NCBI GenBank assembly: GCA_947179155.2
Contig: OX359270.1
Coordinates: forward strand, 22,755,556 to 22,819,555
DNA from: Hedera helix
Taxonomy: Eukaryota > Streptophyta > Magnoliopsida > Apiales > Araliaceae
Direction: 5' to 3'
Length of the DNA stretch: 64,000 nt
Each line of letters begins with the position of its first letter. Position 1 is the first letter of the stretch. Below are positions 22,701 to 28,700 of the stretch, piece after piece. The notes beneath the pieces are model-generated. The model saw nothing but the letters and a program-made list of their open reading frames with translations, searched no databases and was not told the origin of the DNA. The position numbers were made by a program, and so were the translations under genes.

Positions 22701-25700
22701 TAGCTATGCTAGATCATCGATATTTTTAAAATGTGTTTATTCTCCCACTTTGGTGCATCAGAAATGATTTGTTCAAGTATCGAACTGTAATTTTTAAAAT
22801 TTCGTAATTCATGGGTCTATACCAATTAATTCGGCTAGGCAAAATTTATTTGAAAATTTGAAAATATATTTATGAAATCATTATTACACTGTTAAATATG
22901 ATGTGGAATGATAAAATGACATAATTCTCAACGTACTTCTATGACGGTACGATATTATGAAGTCTTAAATGATTGAATTCTCAACGTATTACTGGGATAG
23001 TGTGGTATTATGAAATCTTCATAAAGATTTTCTTTTAGTTTATGAAATTTGGTTCAAATTTTGAGCCAATAATGGAATTCTCAGTGCACAATAACACAGG
23101 TGTGGATGTGGGAATATGAACCACTGATACATCGTTACATGTTGCAATGTAACAGTTTAAAGATACGAGTCTATGTTATTTGTATCGGCTAGACCATGTT
23201 GCTAAAGAAATGTGAAAATATTTTTAAATCCAAAAATGGATAAAGAAAAATATTTTTAAAGTCTGAGATGAACAACGTTGAAAAAGGAGATATATGGGTT
23301 GGCTAACATGGTTCAACCCAAAAAGAAAAGAAAAATATTGTGCACAACAAAAAGGGGTACAATAGGCTAATCACCTAGCGTATCAATAACTGTAGTTTCT
23401 AATCTGTGTGACTAGCAAACAGGTCAAAGGAAAAGAGTGGTGTGGTTGCACCGTAACTCATGTTCATGGTCTTTATGACCCCTCAGCAAAAGATAAAAAA
23501 GTTTTGTTTTTAAAGGAAAAATTTATTCCTATTTATACATACTGTTTCACAATTATTGAACAATTGTTGAAGACTCCTGAAAGATATTCCAAGATTCTTG
23601 AATAAAATGATAGAAAAAGCGGTAAGATTGGTAAAGAAAGGAAAGAATGTAAAGGTTAGTTGAAAACCTAGTTATGATGAATGGAATGAAAAGAGATAAG
23701 TATATTGTAAATGAGTAAGGGATATAAGTACATAGCAATTTCGAGGAAGAAATTTTTTAAATAAGGGGTGAATGTGACATCCCGGGTTTTTGACAAGATT
23801 TTTAAATAAGAATCTTAGTTAATTAAATAAAGGTTAGAAGTTAAAACCTAATTTGAAAGGATAGAAAGTATTATGAAGTAATTAAATTTAAATTATTATT
23901 TAACCAATGTGCTAAGAATGACCTACGTGGTTAATTTGTAAAAAGGGACTCTTAGTGTAAAAATAGGTAGTTACAGTTACTGTTCACGAAAAAAAAAATA
24001 GTGTCCAAAAAGCTATGTTTTAATGTGGGATGATAGAAATATGTTATGTAAATCTTACATTAAAAAAAAATGGTCAATGTAAAGAGTGTTAATGTATAAT
24101 AAAACAAGAGACGGTATAATTTAACATAACCAAAAGCTAAGTAAAAGCATGATTATGCTTGTGTTAAAGGTCGGTAACGAGTTAGGATGTGTTATTTACC
24201 TATGTAAGGTGTAATACATCAAAAGTGTAATAAATAAAGACTAATAGTTAAGTGATTATGATTTAAGTTTGAAAAAGTTATAGAACATATTATGATCCTA
24301 TAATGATATGTAGGTTCAATATTGATAGATGGAGCTCAGATTAATAAACCGACAAGACGGATACGAAAGATGTTCAAGGAAGCGTAAATGATTATAATAA
24401 TTATAAGTGTCAGGCAAGTTTTTCAGACTTATTGAAATGTGATAATTGTTCTATGTGAACTATTTGACAGATTATGTGACAGTAAATATTTTGAAATATG
24501 CACTCCGTGTAACTATGTATTTTAACTGTTAAATGTAATAAATGACATTTATATCTCAAAAATGCACAACATGGTAAAGTAAAGAATGCATGATGCATGT
24601 ATATGAATTGCAAGCATGGAAGGTGTTATCTGTTAGACTTACTGAGCCTTTGTGCTCACTCTTGCTATAAACTGACATTTTTAGACAACGTATGAGAAGG
24701 CCGAAGATTCCGGTTAAGCTAAAAGGTAAAGAATAGTAAATGCATAGAAAAATGTGAAAGGATATATTATATTCATTTGTGTAATATAATAAGTAAATTG
24801 ATGTATGTAAATTTATACAGGTACAAGTTAAGTAACGTATTGATTTTAAATATTAAACCTTATCGTTAATAAAGGAATGTACAGTTGTAAATCCATAAAG
24901 ATAGCTAAGTATATAAGTTTGATTCAGAGAAATGTTGTAATGAGATACTATTAATGTATCAGCTTAAATGATCGTGAGTCGAATCTTATATGTAATAAAT
25001 TCGCATGTATGGATAGATATAATTGGTAACTTTATTCACAGAGAAGTTAAGTTAAATGATAACATATATGATTTTGAAATGTAATAGACTAGGTCACGAT
25101 TTATGTATGTATGACCAAGTTCTAATGTATAAAATGTGAAGATTATAATTCTGAGATAGGTGCTGAATATAAGTTAAATAAACAAATTTATGGACTGTAT
25201 TATATTTTAATAATATAGTTTTAAAGGATAAATGTATGTATTAACGCACGAAATCATCATTAGTAAATGATGGAATTTTCGGGGTCGTTATAAAATCCTA
25301 ATTGGCTTTAGAGTCCATATAGGTTATCAATCCTTACTTGGTCAATTTTTTTGGGAATTTTATCCTTTATTGAAATCAATATGCTTTTAAAATACTCAGC
25401 AAGTGAAATTATAATATTATCCTTTATTAGTAGAGTTCTAGAAATAACATGTGCCAACTTGTAGGGGTGTGCAATTTTTTCGGTACAAACTCGTACAAGT
25501 TGTCACAGTCCAAACCGGACGGTTCGGTATAAAAAGTGGCCGATTTGGTATACCGGTCCAACCGGTTCGGAGATTTGGGGGTTCGATATGTCTCGAACCA
25601 TACCGGTTGTACTAGTTTATTATTTTTTATTTTATTATTATTAAAAAATAATTAATAATAATAATAATAATTATTATTATTATTATTATTATATAATCGG

Positions 25701-28700
25701 TTAAAACCGGTACCAAATCAGCTAACCGGTATATATCGGTCAAACCGGTATCGGTACGCGAGTTTTAAATAAATTCGACAACGGTCCGGTCCGATTTGAT
25801 ACCGGGCTGGTATTAACCGATTGAAGAACCCTACCAACTTGTCATTGGTTATTATTTTTACCCATATATATGTATATAATGAGGCTTACATTAATCCCGT
25901 GAACAGAGTTTGGTATCTTCCTAGACAGTACCAGAGCTGAATGAAGAAATAAATTGTGCCTGTTGTCAAAAAGAAAAGAGAATGAATATCAGTTTTTCTG
26001 TATAAATAATAAAGTGGGTGTCGAGCCACCTGCTTGGTAGAAGTAGATGGATCCACTAAACTTTTCTTCTAAATTTAGCTCCTAATTTTAAGATTTCATA
26101 TTTTACATTTAAATCAAAGGCATAATCTATTTATTAGTCCAAAATTAAGTTGTTTTCATTTTTAGTCCTTCAAGTAAATTTTCGTGTTTTTTGTCCTCAA
26201 ATTATATATATTTTTTCACGTTAATCCCAAAAAATTTACTCTTTTTTTTTTTTTACATTTAGTCCCCAAATTATAATTATTTTTCACATTTAGTTATCAA
26301 ATTATTACAATTATTCAAGTCTGAGACTGCAAAAATTATAAATCTGAGTATGAAATGCTTGAAGAAATAGTCAAGGGACCAAATGTGAAAAACAATTCAA
26401 GTTTGAGGACTAAGAAGAGGTTATCTAATTAAATAATTAACAATGACAATAACTCCCTCTTTATTGAGATTATACGAGCAAACGTCAGAACTAAAATATG
26501 TTATTTCTATGGGAGTATTTACAATTTCAAGGGGATAACTAGTACTAATTATTAGATAATTGTTATTTTTACAAATAAAATTGGATAGTTTTAGAAGGTA
26601 TAAGACCTATTTAATATTTATATGAGAATAATTTTATGAAAATAATACTTTTATTTGTAGAAATATTAATTTTCCATTCTTAGAGTACTGTTCAGAAAGT
26701 CGATAAATTAATTTTGGCTTATGTCTATTTGTCAAGCTGCTCACCAAACCCTGAAGCAATTATACATGCTATAACAAAACTTTATAAAAACAAATGTCTC
26801 TAGAAATCTATGAAGATAGCTAGAATTATTTCTTTTATAACCAATCACAAATTTCAGTTTAGAAGTTATCTGATCCACCTACTTAATTCTTTAAATTTGG
26901 GCTTGTCTGCATATATACTTATAAAATACATGATTGCAATTTAATTTGTTGGTCATGTACTTCTAAACCCCATTTTTGAATTAAAAAAATAACAAAAAGA
27001 AAATTAGTGCAAGGGATAAGAACGTACGGCATGATGAGGGCACCCAATAAGGCAATGGCATCACCGGTTGCCCCATGACCAGAAAGCCTAGGAATAAACA
27101 TTCCCTTAAGCACTTCTTCAGCCGAAGGCTTCACATAACTCAATTCTCCAAAAAAACATGCAGCCACGATGAACACTAAAATTGCTATCAAGAACTCCAG
27201 CTTCCTCACCTGCATATCCCAATTTAACTTGTTTTAGAAAAGCAAAAAGTCATTCATAATGTCGAGTAACAATTATGTTTTCAAAGGTAATAAATGTCAC
27301 CGAAAACTTTTGAGAAAATGTTTTAAGTTTACTTGAAAATATTAATTGTAATCTTATATTTTGAAACAAAGAGAATATATGTTTGCGGTATTAATATTTA
27401 GTCATTAGACTCCATGCCAAGTAGTGACAATTAAATCATTTATTTCCTTTTCCCATTGCAAAAATATTTTTAAATTAAACTCATTGGCAAACACATAATT
27501 TAGTTGCATAATATTTTATATTAGGTTTAACTGCATATTTGATCCCAAATTATGCTCTTTTTTTGTATTTGGTACTTCAAAGTTTAAAAACTTTCGTCAC
27601 ATTACCAAAAGTACAGTTAAGTAATCACAATTGACTTTTTTGTTAATTCTAATCAGAAAAATAGTCGGTATTGTCACGCATTTCGATAGAAGGAATATAA
27701 GTGCAGTTTAACTGTGTATTTATACAATTAGCAGTATAAAATTAATTTAAAACCAATTAAATATCAAGTTAATGCATTCATACTCCCTAATACAAATCTG
27801 AATGTATTTGAAAAAAGTAAAAAATAAAAAAATCTCATCTTCATCATCCCCGATTCATGAAACCAAAAATTTTCAATTTCAAAAACTCCAAACCATTCAT
27901 CATCTTCAAATGATGTTCTATCAAACTATCAATTATATCAAACACCAACGTAGATTCATCACATTAATTTACCCAATAAAGAACAAAAAAATCCCAACAC
28001 ATCTTTATCATCTTCCCCATCTACCACAAACTCAAAAAAAATAAAAAATAAAATTCAAAATACCCAAATCATTCACCATCTTCCTTTGCAACCATTCATG
28101 AAACTCAAAAATTCCAAAACAAAAGTCTCAATCCATTCATCATTTAATTTCAATTTTCAATCCCAAAACCATGTTCTATCATGAAACGCACTCTTCTCTC
28201 TCTAAAACACAAATTGGAGAACCATTCATGAATTCAAAAATCTCAAACCAAAAATTCCAACCCATTCAACATCTTCAATTTTTGTCCCAAAATCTCAAAA
28301 CTGATAAATCAAAGTACACAATATATCAAACTAGACGACTCAAATCAAACCCAAATCGAAAGATAATATATTTCTCTCCAATCATAATTGAACTCGTCTT
28401 GGTGGGTCAAAACATAGATCAATGTAGCAGATTTGGAGTTTTGAGGAGTATGGTTGTGTGGGAAAGCTTCAAGGGTGGGAAGAGAGAAGATGAAGATGAA
28501 GATTTAGAAATAAATGGGTTTTATAATATCTTTTGCTTCTCTGCTACAATAACAGGATAATTTATTTGGGTTATTTATTTGAGTTAATTAGTGTTATTAA
28601 ACTATTTTATTTAGATTAATTTTATGTATTTATACTTTCACGTGTATAATTAATGTTTATACGAGTTTAGTACTTTAAAATGAGTCAAATACGATCAATC

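Larger units (their letters stand above)
20285..25292 (+). mobile_element. Non-autonomous Tekay/Del-like LTR retrotransposon nested in the Tat LTR
   Basis: Two long direct repeats, 20285-21837 and 23773-25292, flank about 1.9 kb without recognisable gag or pol. A PBS ('tggtatcaaag', initiator-Met type) directly follows the left LTR, and a purine-rich 'aaggggtgaatg' precedes the right LTR. The LTRs start 'tgacat' or 'tgtgacat' and end 'ttcggggtcgttaca/ta'. It splits the Tat LTR between 'attagaat' and 'cctaattggc', which are adjacent in the other Tat LTR (near 9228-9243). This is a LARD-like derivative that must have depended on another element's proteins. Confidence 0.88.
9020..25869 (-). mobile_element. 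Tat-lineage Ty3/gypsy element filling NRAMP intron 8
   Basis: A minus-strand element. Its 5' LTR is on the right (20024-25869, split by insertions) and its 3' LTR on the left (9020-9430, slightly truncated). It holds a PBS of the TTGGCGCCGTTTGTGA type typical of Tat elements, gag-protease remnants, pol with two RNase H domains, an antisense extra ORF and a repeat-rich 3' UTR. All genes carry stops, so it is dead. Later insertions are at 16671-18285, 20285-25292 and 25462-25833. The net LTR length is about 466 bases. Confidence 0.88.
20024..25869 (-). repeat. Tat 5' LTR, interrupted twice
   Basis: LTR pieces are 20024-20284, 25293-25461 and 25834-25869, together about 466 bases. They are split by the 5 kb Tekay-like element and the second hAT MITE. 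A TATA box on the minus strand mirrors that of the 3' LTR (near 20233-20243). Its outer end lies about 20 bases from the exon 8 splice donor of NRAMP. Confidence 0.85.

Noticed and set aside
20920..24613. Two similar minus-strand frames (20920-21108 and 24410-24613) as a duplicated gene
   Set aside because: They are the same place in the two LTRs of one element; non-coding LTR sequence.
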